8,951 nt of DNA from Gammaproteobacteria bacterium. GTDB taxonomy: Bacteria; Pseudomonadota; Gammaproteobacteria; Granulosicoccales; Granulosicoccaceae. The translations under genes were made by a program, and so were the position numbers. Location: the NCBI GenBank assembly GCA_020444765.1, contig JAGRHW010000136.1:1-8951 (forward strand). Direction: 5' to 3'. The notes below the pieces were generated by a model, which was not told where the DNA came from, ran no database searches, and saw only the letters and a list, made by a program, of their open reading frames with translations. This document shows, one piece after another, positions 1 through 6,444 of this stretch. The first letter of the stretch is position 1. Each line of letters opens with the position of its first letter.

Positions 1-480
1 CTATTTGAAACGTTCAGCAAATGCCCTGGCAACAACAGGATGAACGAAATCCGATACATCGCCGCCGTTGCCCGCGATATCCCGCACAATGCTGGACGAC
101 AGGAAAGTGTACTTGTTTGACGCGGCAATAAAAACCGTTTCAAGATTGTGGTCAAGCTGCTTGTTGACCTCGGCAAGTTGCACCTCGTATTCGAAATCGG
201 AAATCGCCCGCAGACCTCTGACGATCAGCGTCGACTGCCATTTCTTCATATTGTCGGCCAGCAGTCCGCGGAACGGCTTTACCTCGACATTCGGCAGATG
301 GGCAAGCACTTCCCGCGCCATTTCCACGCGTTTGTCGAGGGTAAATAAAGGGTGTTTTTTTTCGCTGGCGGCGATGCCAACGATCAAATGACCGAATAGC
401 TGGCTGGTACGGGTCGCGATGTCGACATGACCGTTGGTGATAGGATCGAATGTGCCAGGATAAACGACGCTTACCTTCAT
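1..480 (-). CDS. coaD: Phosphopantetheine adenylyltransferase (CoaD)
   Basis: This cytoplasmic enzyme catalyses the penultimate step of coenzyme A synthesis, transferring AMP from ATP to 4'-phosphopantetheine to give dephospho-CoA and pyrophosphate. The 159-residue product has the usual length of the family (E. coli CoaD is also 159). Visible signatures are the N-terminal nucleotidyltransferase motif YPGTFDPITNGH (residues 7-18, with Thr10 and His18), Lys41-Lys42 before PLFTL, the RGLRAISDFEYE block (Arg88, Arg91) and the late YTFLSSSIVR motif, which matches the ISSS segment of the E. coli enzyme. I chose the ATG at 480; an in-frame extension to 612 would add 44 residues with no family similarity and run into the upstream gene. 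The start has only a weak ribosome-binding site (GGGA about eight bases upstream). It is the last gene of a minus-strand run, 62 bases after the DUF1285 gene. An A8 tract lies at 355-362 but the frame is intact. Confidence 0.97.
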   Translation of the reverse strand: MKVSVVYPGTFDPITNGHVDIATRTSQLFGHLIVGIAASEKKHPLFTLDKRVEMAREVLAHLPNVEVKPFRGLLADNMKKWQSTLIVRGLRAISDFEYEVQLAEVNKQLDHNLETVFIAASNKYTFLSSSIVRDIAGNGGDVSDFVHPVVARAFAERFK

Positions 481-504
481 GGAGAAAATCCCGTTACGAG
501 ACAA

Positions 505-535
505 AGCGCAGAGATTGCCTGATTCGGCCTGCGCT
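505..535 (-). other. Possible RNA hairpin between the DUF1285 gene and coaD
   Basis: In the 62-base gap before coaD, a 7-bp inverted repeat (AGCGCAG with CTGCGCT, arms at 505-511 and 529-535) encloses a second 3-bp GCC/GGC stem, leaving a five-base bulge on one side. Read on the minus strand it is followed by TTTGTC rather than a clear T-run, so it is not a convincing terminator. It could be a leader hairpin or a chance pairing. Confidence 0.25.
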
Positions 536-542
536 GTCCACG

Positions 543-1103
543 TCAGTCTTGTGCGACAGCGCCCAGACTGAACGAACATCCAGCGCTGCTGATCAGCAGC
601 TCCTTGCCGCAAATCTCGCCCGCGTCAACCAGTTCATAGAAAACACTGCGCGACAACAGGGCGTTCAGGCCTTCACGCACATGCACATAAGGTGAAGGTT
701 CGCCACTGACGGGATCTTGCTCCACCCACAGGGCATGCTGGTCGTCGACCAGCAGTTCGTCGCCGACATTGGTGGTCAACACGATCAGCGGCCGTTGCTT
801 GTCGTCGAGCAGTTGTTGCATGGAAACCACCAGAAACGGCGCATCCTCGACCTGAATCCGGAGTTTTTCGGCCGGCGTGACCAGATAAAACCCACCCTCT
901 TCCCGACGCAGGATACCGGCGAACAGGCGCACCAGCTCCGGCCTGTTGATTTCCGCGCCGTCGTGCAGCCAGCGGCCATCACGCAGAATGCGGATATCGA
1001 TCTCGCCGCAATGGTCGGGCTGCCATTGCGCCACGGGCGGGTGTTTTTGCTCACCAAGCCGGGCCAGCAGCGCTTCGAGAGTGATTGTTGATCGGTTCTG
1101 CAT
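543..1103 (-). CDS. DUF1285 family protein
   Basis: This 186-residue protein belongs to the DUF1285 family, which is widespread in proteobacteria and has no agreed function. The family pattern is clear: a P-x-x-x-W-x-P motif (residues 23-29), then CGEIDIRILRDGRW (32-45), INRPELVRLFAGILRREE (52-69), the hallmark FYLVTPAEK (72-80) followed by VEDAPF (85-90), and a conserved RSVFYELV segment near the C-terminus (152-159). There is no signal peptide or membrane segment, so it is probably cytosolic. The ATG at 1103 lies four bases after the stop of the upstream glycosyltransferase gene, which suggests translational coupling. I see no strong ribosome-binding site. An in-frame extension to 1178 would overlap the glycosyltransferase gene by about 70 bases and adds residues unlike the family, so I reject it. 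Family assignment is firm; no biochemical role can be read from the sequence. Confidence 0.9.
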   Translation of the reverse strand: MQNRSTITLEALLARLGEQKHPPVAQWQPDHCGEIDIRILRDGRWLHDGAEINRPELVRLFAGILRREEGGFYLVTPAEKLRIQVEDAPFLVVSMQQLLDDKQRPLIVLTTNVGDELLVDDQHALWVEQDPVSGEPSPYVHVREGLNALLSRSVFYELVDAGEICGKELLISSAGCSFSLGAVAQD

Positions 1104-1107
1104 AGTG

Positions 1108-2127
1108 TTAGCCGGTTTTATACAAAGCCTCATAAAAACCGTACAGGGCCGACGACCAGTTGTCGAGATCAAAGTCATGCGCGGAGCGGCGGGATTGTTC
1201 TTTCATCGCCAGCAGCCGCGCGGGATCGTCGGCCAGTTCGCGCAGCGCCCCGACAACCTGGTCGACGCGGCGCGGCTCGACCAGGATGCCGTTGCGCCCG
1301 TCGTCGATCAACTCTGGAATGGCCCGCCAATGTGTCGTGATGATCGCCAGTCCGGCGATTTTCGCCTCGATCAGGGCGCCGGGATAGCCCTCGCCTGGGT
1401 AATAGGTCGGCATCAGAAACACATCGTGCTCGCGCAGAACGCCGATCACCTGCTCAGGTTCCAGCAAGCCCTTGTAATTAACGTTTACTACATCAAACAG
1501 GCTTTCATCGAGACCGTCATAAAACGGTCCGTAAACATCGAAAGTCATCGACGGAAGTTCACGGGCGGCGGCCAGCAGTTCCAGAACGCCTTTGCTGTTG
1601 CGGATATGACCGATAAAGACTACCCGCGGGGCGTCGGCGGACAAGCCGATATCGCTGTCGTCGCCGATATCCCGGGCGGTGGGAAACCAGGCGATATGAT
1701 CATTTTTATCGGCAAAATAATCGACCAGTTGTCTGGTTTCGAGCAACAGTTTATCGGATTTGAAAAACGTCGCATCCAGCAGCTTTTGCTGAACAGGATT
1801 CAGCGCTTCGTAGTAGTCATGAAATCTGCCGCCGAACTTGCTGGTCAATACCTTTTTGCGGAACAGCCTGGCAGCCAGATAAACTGCCGGCGACAGCACC
1901 AGTGCGCCGCGGTTGCCGACATGCAGGGAAATCACATCAGCCGATTTTGCCTGGCTGAAAATTTTCCATAACAGCGGAAGAATATTTTTCGCACCGATAT
2001 TGGTATTGATGACATCGAGCGTGTCTTCGCGTTTGAGCTTTTTTTGCAGCGCGCCGACCAGGGTTGAAAAGGACACCGTCGTCCCGCCATACGGTGGCGG
2101 CATGGGCCCGACAAGAAGTAATCTCAT
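1108..2127 (-). CDS. Glycosyltransferase family 4 (GT-B fold)
   Basis: This 339-residue protein is a retaining GT-B glycosyltransferase of the GT4 type, which moves a sugar from a nucleotide-sugar donor to a glycan, lipid or small acceptor at the cytoplasmic side. The N-terminus MRLLLVGPMPPPYGGTTVS is the typical GT4 opening, with the glycine loop at the acceptor cleft. The C-terminal donor domain begins near RVVFIGH (168-174) and carries Arg176 and Lys179 in HIRNSKG, the usual phosphate-binding pair. The E-x7-E motif is seen as Glu246 and Glu254 (EGYPGALIE), followed by GLAIITTHWRAIPELI and DGRNGILVEP. I chose the ATG at 2127 because the family motif starts there; a TTG at 2145 would add six residues. 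There is no signal peptide. It sits immediately upstream of the DUF1285 gene and coaD, with no polysaccharide export or nucleotide-sugar genes nearby. Donor and acceptor cannot be deduced. Confidence 0.9.
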   Translation of the reverse strand: MRLLLVGPMPPPYGGTTVSFSTLVGALQKKLKREDTLDVINTNIGAKNILPLLWKIFSQAKSADVISLHVGNRGALVLSPAVYLAARLFRKKVLTSKFGGRFHDYYEALNPVQQKLLDATFFKSDKLLLETRQLVDYFADKNDHIAWFPTARDIGDDSDIGLSADAPRVVFIGHIRNSKGVLELLAAARELPSMTFDVYGPFYDGLDESLFDVVNVNYKGLLEPEQVIGVLREHDVFLMPTYYPGEGYPGALIEAKIAGLAIITTHWRAIPELIDDGRNGILVEPRRVDQVVGALRELADDPARLLAMKEQSRRSAHDFDLDNWSSALYGFYEALYKTG

Positions 2128-2141
2128 ATAATGCTGAAGAC

Positions 2142-2157
2142 TCAATCCTGCGATTGA
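2142..2157 (-). other. Small inverted repeat in the glycosyltransferase leader
   Basis: A 6-bp perfect inverted repeat (TCAATC, four-base loop, GATTGA) lies 14 bases upstream of the glycosyltransferase ATG. It falls in the 102-base gap between that gene and the dehydrogenase gene. The gap shows no convincing promoter and no GC-rich hairpin with a T-run that would end the dehydrogenase transcript. The repeat is AT-rich and short; it may be an operator half-site pair or chance. Confidence 0.2.
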
Positions 2158-2229
2158 CCCTTAATTCTCCATTAGTCTTTATCAGGCCAACAGCAGCCCA
2201 TTGATTATCGCTGCGCAGTCTCAGCTTGT

Positions 2230-5200
2230 TTATCGAACGGCGGCCCTGGCGGTTCTGAACCGGCGATAAAACACAAGTCCGGGCAATAACAGCAATCCCA
2301 GGCTCATCGCACCGGAACCACCGCCGGACGAGGTTTTATCGATCGAGCCATCGGCGTTTGTGATCTCCCAGCGAACCTCGTGCATGACCTCGTCACGACC
2401 GTCACTGACCGAAATGACGCTGGCATAAACAGCCGATTGCTTCAGTGTCCCGCTGACCTGACCGGTCTTGCCGTCGATCGCCAGACCTTTCGGCAGATTT
2501 TTCGCCGTCCAGCTTAAGGTGTCGCCGTTGGCGTCGCTGGCGGGAAAATCCTCGACGATGCGTTCGCCTTTGCGCCCGAAGATTACTTTTGCCGCCTTAT
2601 CTGAAAATTCCGGCGCGGCCTCCGCCCCGGCCTGCCGCTGCAAGGCAAAGTCCCAGGCAAAGGTATCGCATTCCGTGGATGCTTTTGGATCAAGCGCAAT
2701 CCGCACGGTATGGCCGGGCTTCAGATTGCCGAGGTCCGTGTCGAAACCCGCTGAGCCGCCCGGCGGCACATCGATCTGTTTATGCTGCTCGCTATCGACC
2801 AGAACCTGCAGCGCCAGACCGTCACCACAGCTGGCATTCTTGTCGAGCAGCGAACTGGCGGTAATCTGATAACGCCCGCCGGCGGCAACCTGAAAGGCAG
2901 CGACGGCATATTCAGCGTGCGTCACACCATCGGCCGGCGCGCGGCCCGCGTGCGAGGTATGTTTACCGAGGTACAGGTTACTGTCTGAATCGACCGGTTT
3001 GAAGTAACCATCCTGCAATGCGAGGCGCTGATGCTTGGCGAAGTCACTGAAATCAGCCTGAGGATTCCAGAAAAATCCCCAGCAACCGGTTTCGGAGACG
3101 CAGCTATCCCCTTCGTCAGCCGAAAACGCATCGGTATAAGCGACCAGCGATTCCTGCACCGCGAAACTTGCGACCAGGCGTACATCGTTGGCCGGCATGG
3201 TGATTTCACGTTCAGCTTCTCCCTGGTCCGACCAGCGGGCGAAGACAGCGGAATCCACTTCGGCCGGCGCCGTGAGGCGGCGCTTGCCGCCAATCAGCAC
3301 ACGGGTCGAAAATGGCGTGGTGATCGTTTCATCCTCGTAGAGCAACGGCAAGCCGGCGGGATACGTTTCCAGCAGTAACTTTGCGGTGCTTTTCGGTAAT
3401 TCCTCGCAATAAGCCCCCTCTTCTCCACTTGCCGCTGCGTTTGACAGACAAACCCGGACAAGCAGCTTGTCGGAATGATCCGGATAGCTGAAGTTGAATG
3501 TTTCTCCACGACCTGCGCTATGCTCGGCAGATATTCCGTCGGCGCCAACAAACACAACACGCCAGAGCAACTGTTCCGCATCGGGCAATACCCCCGACGC
3601 ACCGGCTTCGGCCTTTAAGACAACTTTGTCACCAACTTTGTAGGCAGATTTTCCGTCGGTTCTGCTAAAACCGATATCGGCGGTATCGGCACTGACCCGG
3701 ATGGTTTTTCGCGCGATATTTTCCGCACCCCGGTTGTCCTTAACCGTCAGGCTCACCGCATAATCGCCGGCCTGCTTGAACACATGCACGGGATTCTGTT
3801 CGCCGCTCGACTCGCCATCAGCAAAATCCCAGGCATAACTGACAATCGAGCCGTCCGGATCGACGCTGCCGGCAGCGCTGAACCTTACCTCGAGGGGCGC
3901 CGTACCGGCTTCGACGGAACTTTCTATCACGGCTTTGGGCGTCAGATTGTCAGAAGCTCCAGCATCACCGGTATAACGAATCCGCCGCACCTCGCCGCTG
4001 ACGATACTGGCATAATACAAGCTGCCGTCAGCACCGGCGCGTATTTCCACCATCGGCAGTACATCCTCGGCAAAATCATACTCGGTGATATTGGTCGAGT
4101 CGTCTACATCGGCATAACGTATCCAGCCTTGCAGAAAATCGGCGTAAAACAGTTTCCCCCGGTATTGTTCCGGAAACTGTTCGCCGAAATAAAAGTCTCC
4201 GACCATCGCCGAGGCTCCATCCTGGTGCGGCCAGCTTAACACCGGCGCTTCGATGTCGGGATCATCGAGATAGAATTGCTGACAGAACGGTAAATCCTCG
4301 AAACCGGGCCGGCGCAAATTGTCGCCATTTCCTCCCGAGTAACACGGCCAGGCGAAGTTCTTGCCGTAACCGCCGTTGATTTCCTCCCAAAGATCCCAAC
4401 CGACATCACCGACATAAGGCACGCCGGTTTCGGGATGAATCGTCATGCTGTACGGGTTTCTCAGCCCGTAATTGACAACCCTGGACCGGTTGCTTGCCGG
4501 ATCACCATCATAAAACGGATTGTCCGGCAGGCCGTTACCGGTCTCCGGATCGATGCGCAAGACCTTGCCGCGCAGGCTGTCCAGATCCTGCACCATCACG
4601 GTCAACTCCTCGATCGAGTTATAGCTTGCGCCGTCGCCGTTGCTGACGAACAGCATACCGTCCGGGGCGAAGCGCAGCGCACCGATGGTATGGGACATTT
4701 CATCGATCGGCAGGCAATCGCGGACCGGATTACCGATCGGCCCGCAGGAAGGAATCGCCGTGTCGTATTTGCCGTTCGGATCGCCAATATTGGCGAATGT
4801 GCTGTTTTTACCCAGAATAACCGTGGCACTGCCCGACAACGCACGGTTGTAGTTTTGGTTTTTGTCGGCGGTATAACGAACCAGCCGCGCAACCCGGTTA
4901 CCGTTGCCGTCGAGTTCACCCGGCCCGGTAAAGCCGCTGCTCACGAGCTCCGGCGGATCATAGGTATAAAGCACGTAGATATACGGTTGTTGTGGAAACT
5001 GCGGATGCACCGCAACGCTCAACATGCCGCGGTCAACACGGTCGTTGACGATGGATTGAATATCCAGGAAAGGCTCGGCTTGCAATACGCCGTCGACGGC
5101 AACTCTTACAATACCGGCTTTTTCCACGATAAACATTCTGCCGCCGGGTGCCCAGTCAAACCCGGTAACCTGTCCGGGCAGGCCCGAGACATAGGCTTCA

Positions 5201-5286
5201 TCGACAAAGTTTTCCGGCAGCTCGATTGCCGGGAGCGCGGAACTCAGGCATGTTGCCAAAACCACCGCCAATAACTGTCTGTACAT
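2230..5286 (-). CDS. Exported PQQ-type sugar (glucose/sorbosone) dehydrogenase with PKD, Ig-like and GlyGly-CTERM-like domains
   Basis: The 1018-residue product starts with a signal peptide (residues 1 to about 20, hydrophobic LLAVVLATCLSSALPA). Residues 23-440 form the GSDH beta-propeller. EMSHTIGALRFAPDG places His199 where soluble PQQ glucose dehydrogenase has its catalytic histidine; YGLRNPYS places Arg276 at the PQQ-contacting arginine; GDVGWDLWEEINGG matches the later calcium/PQQ-site region. Cysteine pairs at 181/191 and 315/334 suggest disulfides. A PKD domain follows (450-532; YAWDFADGESSGEQNPVHVF, then GDYAVSLTVKDNRG). Next come an unassigned stretch (536-635), a short beta-rich repeat-like module (636-710), an unassigned cysteine-containing beta-rich region (711-885), an Ig/cadherin-like domain (891-977; PKGLAIDGKTGQVSGTL) and a GlyGly-CTERM-like tail. 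The family oxidises sugar hydroxyls or aldoses using PQQ; the actual substrate is unknown. The gene has its own 5' region and diverges from the DUF2817 gene. An AGGG lies nine bases before the ATG. Confidence 0.9.
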   Translation of the reverse strand: MYRQLLAVVLATCLSSALPAIELPENFVDEAYVSGLPGQVTGFDWAPGGRMFIVEKAGIVRVAVDGVLQAEPFLDIQSIVNDRVDRGMLSVAVHPQFPQQPYIYVLYTYDPPELVSSGFTGPGELDGNGNRVARLVRYTADKNQNYNRALSGSATVILGKNSTFANIGDPNGKYDTAIPSCGPIGNPVRDCLPIDEMSHTIGALRFAPDGMLFVSNGDGASYNSIEELTVMVQDLDSLRGKVLRIDPETGNGLPDNPFYDGDPASNRSRVVNYGLRNPYSMTIHPETGVPYVGDVGWDLWEEINGGYGKNFAWPCYSGGNGDNLRRPGFEDLPFCQQFYLDDPDIEAPVLSWPHQDGASAMVGDFYFGEQFPEQYRGKLFYADFLQGWIRYADVDDSTNITEYDFAEDVLPMVEIRAGADGSLYYASIVSGEVRRIRYTGDAGASDNLTPKAVIESSVEAGTAPLEVRFSAAGSVDPDGSIVSYAWDFADGESSGEQNPVHVFKQAGDYAVSLTVKDNRGAENIARKTIRVSADTADIGFSRTDGKSAYKVGDKVVLKAEAGASGVLPDAEQLLWRVVFVGADGISAEHSAGRGETFNFSYPDHSDKLLVRVCLSNAAASGEEGAYCEELPKSTAKLLLETYPAGLPLLYEDETITTPFSTRVLIGGKRRLTAPAEVDSAVFARWSDQGEAEREITMPANDVRLVASFAVQESLVAYTDAFSADEGDSCVSETGCWGFFWNPQADFSDFAKHQRLALQDGYFKPVDSDSNLYLGKHTSHAGRAPADGVTHAEYAVAAFQVAAGGRYQITASSLLDKNASCGDGLALQVLVDSEQHKQIDVPPGGSAGFDTDLGNLKPGHTVRIALDPKASTECDTFAWDFALQRQAGAEAAPEFSDKAAKVIFGRKGERIVEDFPASDANGDTLSWTAKNLPKGLAIDGKTGQVSGTLKQSAVYASVISVSDGRDEVMHEVRWEITNADGSIDKTSSGGGSGAMSLGLLLLPGLVFYRRFRTARAAVR
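2233..2328 (-). other. GlyGly-CTERM-like sorting tail of the dehydrogenase
   Basis: The last 32 codons of the dehydrogenase encode a tripartite tail: a Ser/Gly-rich stretch (SSGGGSG), a hydrophobic helix (MSLGLLLLPGLVF) and a basic end (YRRFRTARAAVR). This is the layout of GlyGly-CTERM signals, which in known cases are cleaved by rhombosortase, an intramembrane serine protease, often for proteins exported by type II secretion. No rhombosortase gene lies in this window. A plain C-terminal membrane anchor is the alternative reading. Confidence 0.7.
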
Positions 5287-5313
5287 CCTGAACCGCCCTG
5301 TTATTCTGAAAGT

Positions 5314-5327
5314 CAGGCCAAGGCCTG
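5314..5327. promoter_or_regulatory. 14-bp palindrome in the divergent intergenic region (possible operator)
   Basis: The 107-base region between the divergent dehydrogenase and DUF2817 genes holds a perfect 6-2-6 inverted repeat, CAGGCC-AA-GGCCTG. It lies 28 bases from the dehydrogenase start and 67 bases from the DUF2817 start, within the dehydrogenase 5' leader if the candidate -10 at 5340-5345 is used. It could be a binding site for a dimeric regulator or an RNA hairpin near the ribosome-binding site. No regulator gene is present in the window, so the role is inferred from position alone. Confidence 0.35.
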
Positions 5328-5339
5328 TGGAATTGGCTG

Positions 5340-5345
5340 ATTTTA
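5340..5345 (-). promoter_or_regulatory. Candidate -10 box for the dehydrogenase gene
   Basis: Read on the minus strand this hexamer is TAAAAT, a five-of-six match to the sigma-70 -10 consensus, about 54 bases upstream of the dehydrogenase start. No good -35 hexamer is found at 16-18 bases spacing (the region reads ACGTTT or similar), so the promoter is weak, activator-dependent or not real. I could not find a convincing promoter for the plus-strand gene in the same gap. Confidence 0.22.
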
Positions 5346-5393
5346 CTACGACTCTTGAGCTGAAACGTGTCGGACCTCTGAACTTTGAAAACT

Positions 5394-6428
5394 ATGCGAC
5401 AGGCGTCTTATTTCTCCGCTAACTACCCGGAAAGCCGGAAGAAATTCCTCGCGCTGGCAACCAGGGCTGGCGCGACGATCAACAGCCGGGCCATGCCCGA
5501 TCCGCACGGGGAAACACGCTGGTTTGTCGATACCGCCTGGCTCGGCCCTCAGAATGCGGAGAAAGCCCTGTTGATCGTCAGCGGAACCCACGGCGTCGAA
5601 GGCTTTGCCGGATCGGCCTGCCAGTGCGCATTGCTGGACTCGTTGCCGGAAACCGGCGATATGGGCCTGCTGCTGGTGCACGCCCTGAACCCCTGGGGAT
5701 TCGACCATTTACGCCGCTGCAACGAGCATAACGTCGATCTGAACCGCAACTTTGTCGATTTCAGCGCTGGCCCGCCAGCCAATGATGACTACGCGGCACT
5801 TGACGACCTGTTGTTGCCGCCCGACTGGCACGGCGCCCGACGCCTGTCAGCCGATTTACAATTGTATTGGCAGTTGTTCACCGGCGGGCGCAGAAAACTG
5901 CAAGCCGCAATCAGTGCCGGACAGTATGAATTTCCGCAGGGATTGTTCTATGGCGGTCAGGAGGCTGAATGGAGTCACCGGGTCTGGCGGGAGATTCTCG
6001 CTGAATATCGCCATCGTCCGCTCATGGCGCTGGATATACACACCGGGCTCGGCGCCTATGGCAAAGGCCGGCTATTGACCAATCTCGCCGCGACCTCAGC
6101 GGATTACGCAGTCTTGCAGGGGTATTTCGGTGGACTGCTCGACAGCAGCGCCGGCAGCTCGCCGATCAGTGCCAGAACCAGCGGCGCTCTGATCGACACA
6201 CTGCCGGCCGACAGCCGCTCGTTGGTACTGGAATTCGGCACGTTTTCGGCAAGGCGGGTTCTCAACGGCCTTCGCCGGGAAGCTATTGACTGGCGCAAGG
6301 CGCGTCAGCATGACGGCTTGAAAAAACTCTTTTGTCCCGATGATCCGGCCTGGCGACAAAGCGTTCTGGATCAGTTTTTACGGATCGTTCCGGCTTGCCT
6401 GTCGCTGCTGAACGAGGCCTCTGCCTGA
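5394..6428 (+). CDS. DUF2817 (M14 carboxypeptidase-like) zinc hydrolase
   Basis: This 344-residue protein fits DUF2817, a family related to M14 zinc carboxypeptidases. The likely zinc ligands are His66 and Glu69 in GTHGVEGFAGS and His216 in LDIHTGLG; the catalytic base is probably Glu280 in LVLEFGT. Substrate-site residues also match M14: NPWGF (99-103) followed by RRCNEHNVDLNRNF (107-120), where the NR pair (Asn117-Arg118) normally holds the substrate's terminal carboxylate. All key residues are present, so it is probably active, perhaps on a peptide or an N-acyl amino acid; the substrate cannot be read from sequence. No signal peptide is seen, so it should act in the cytoplasm. I chose the ATG at 5394 over an in-frame TTG at 5385; neither has a strong ribosome-binding site. 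The gene stands alone on its strand, divergent from the dehydrogenase and convergent with rsmD, 16 bases from its end. Confidence 0.88.
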   Translation: MRQASYFSANYPESRKKFLALATRAGATINSRAMPDPHGETRWFVDTAWLGPQNAEKALLIVSGTHGVEGFAGSACQCALLDSLPETGDMGLLLVHALNPWGFDHLRRCNEHNVDLNRNFVDFSAGPPANDDYAALDDLLLPPDWHGARRLSADLQLYWQLFTGGRRKLQAAISAGQYEFPQGLFYGGQEAEWSHRVWREILAEYRHRPLMALDIHTGLGAYGKGRLLTNLAATSADYAVLQGYFGGLLDSSAGSSPISARTSGALIDTLPADSRSLVLEFGTFSARRVLNGLRREAIDWRKARQHDGLKKLFCPDDPAWRQSVLDQFLRIVPACLSLLNEASA

Positions 6429-6444
6429 CAGAAAGACGCCTCCG

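Noticed and set aside
1..612. Longer CoaD starting at 612
   Set aside because: The extra 44 residues do not resemble CoaD, and they would overlap the end of the DUF1285 gene; the ATG at 480 gives the standard family length.
946..1971. A 341-codon open frame on the plus strand, opposite the glycosyltransferase and DUF1285 genes
   Set aside because: It is antisense to two recognised genes, crosses their boundary, and its translation is low-complexity with no family resemblance. It is a by-product of GC-biased codon use.
2170..2210. Promoter for the glycosyltransferase (TTGGCC as -35 or GATAAT/GATAAA as -10, minus strand)
   Set aside because: No pair of hexamers with acceptable spacing and match could be found; the single matches are too common to support a call.
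4435..5274. A 279-codon open frame on the plus strand, opposite the dehydrogenase gene
   Set aside because: The opposite strand encodes the conserved GSDH catalytic domain here; the antisense translation shows no recognisable motif.
6414..6444. GAGGC/GCCTC inverted repeat between the convergent DUF2817 and rsmD genes, considered as a bidirectional terminator
   Set aside because: The stem is only five base pairs with a long loop and no T-run on either strand.
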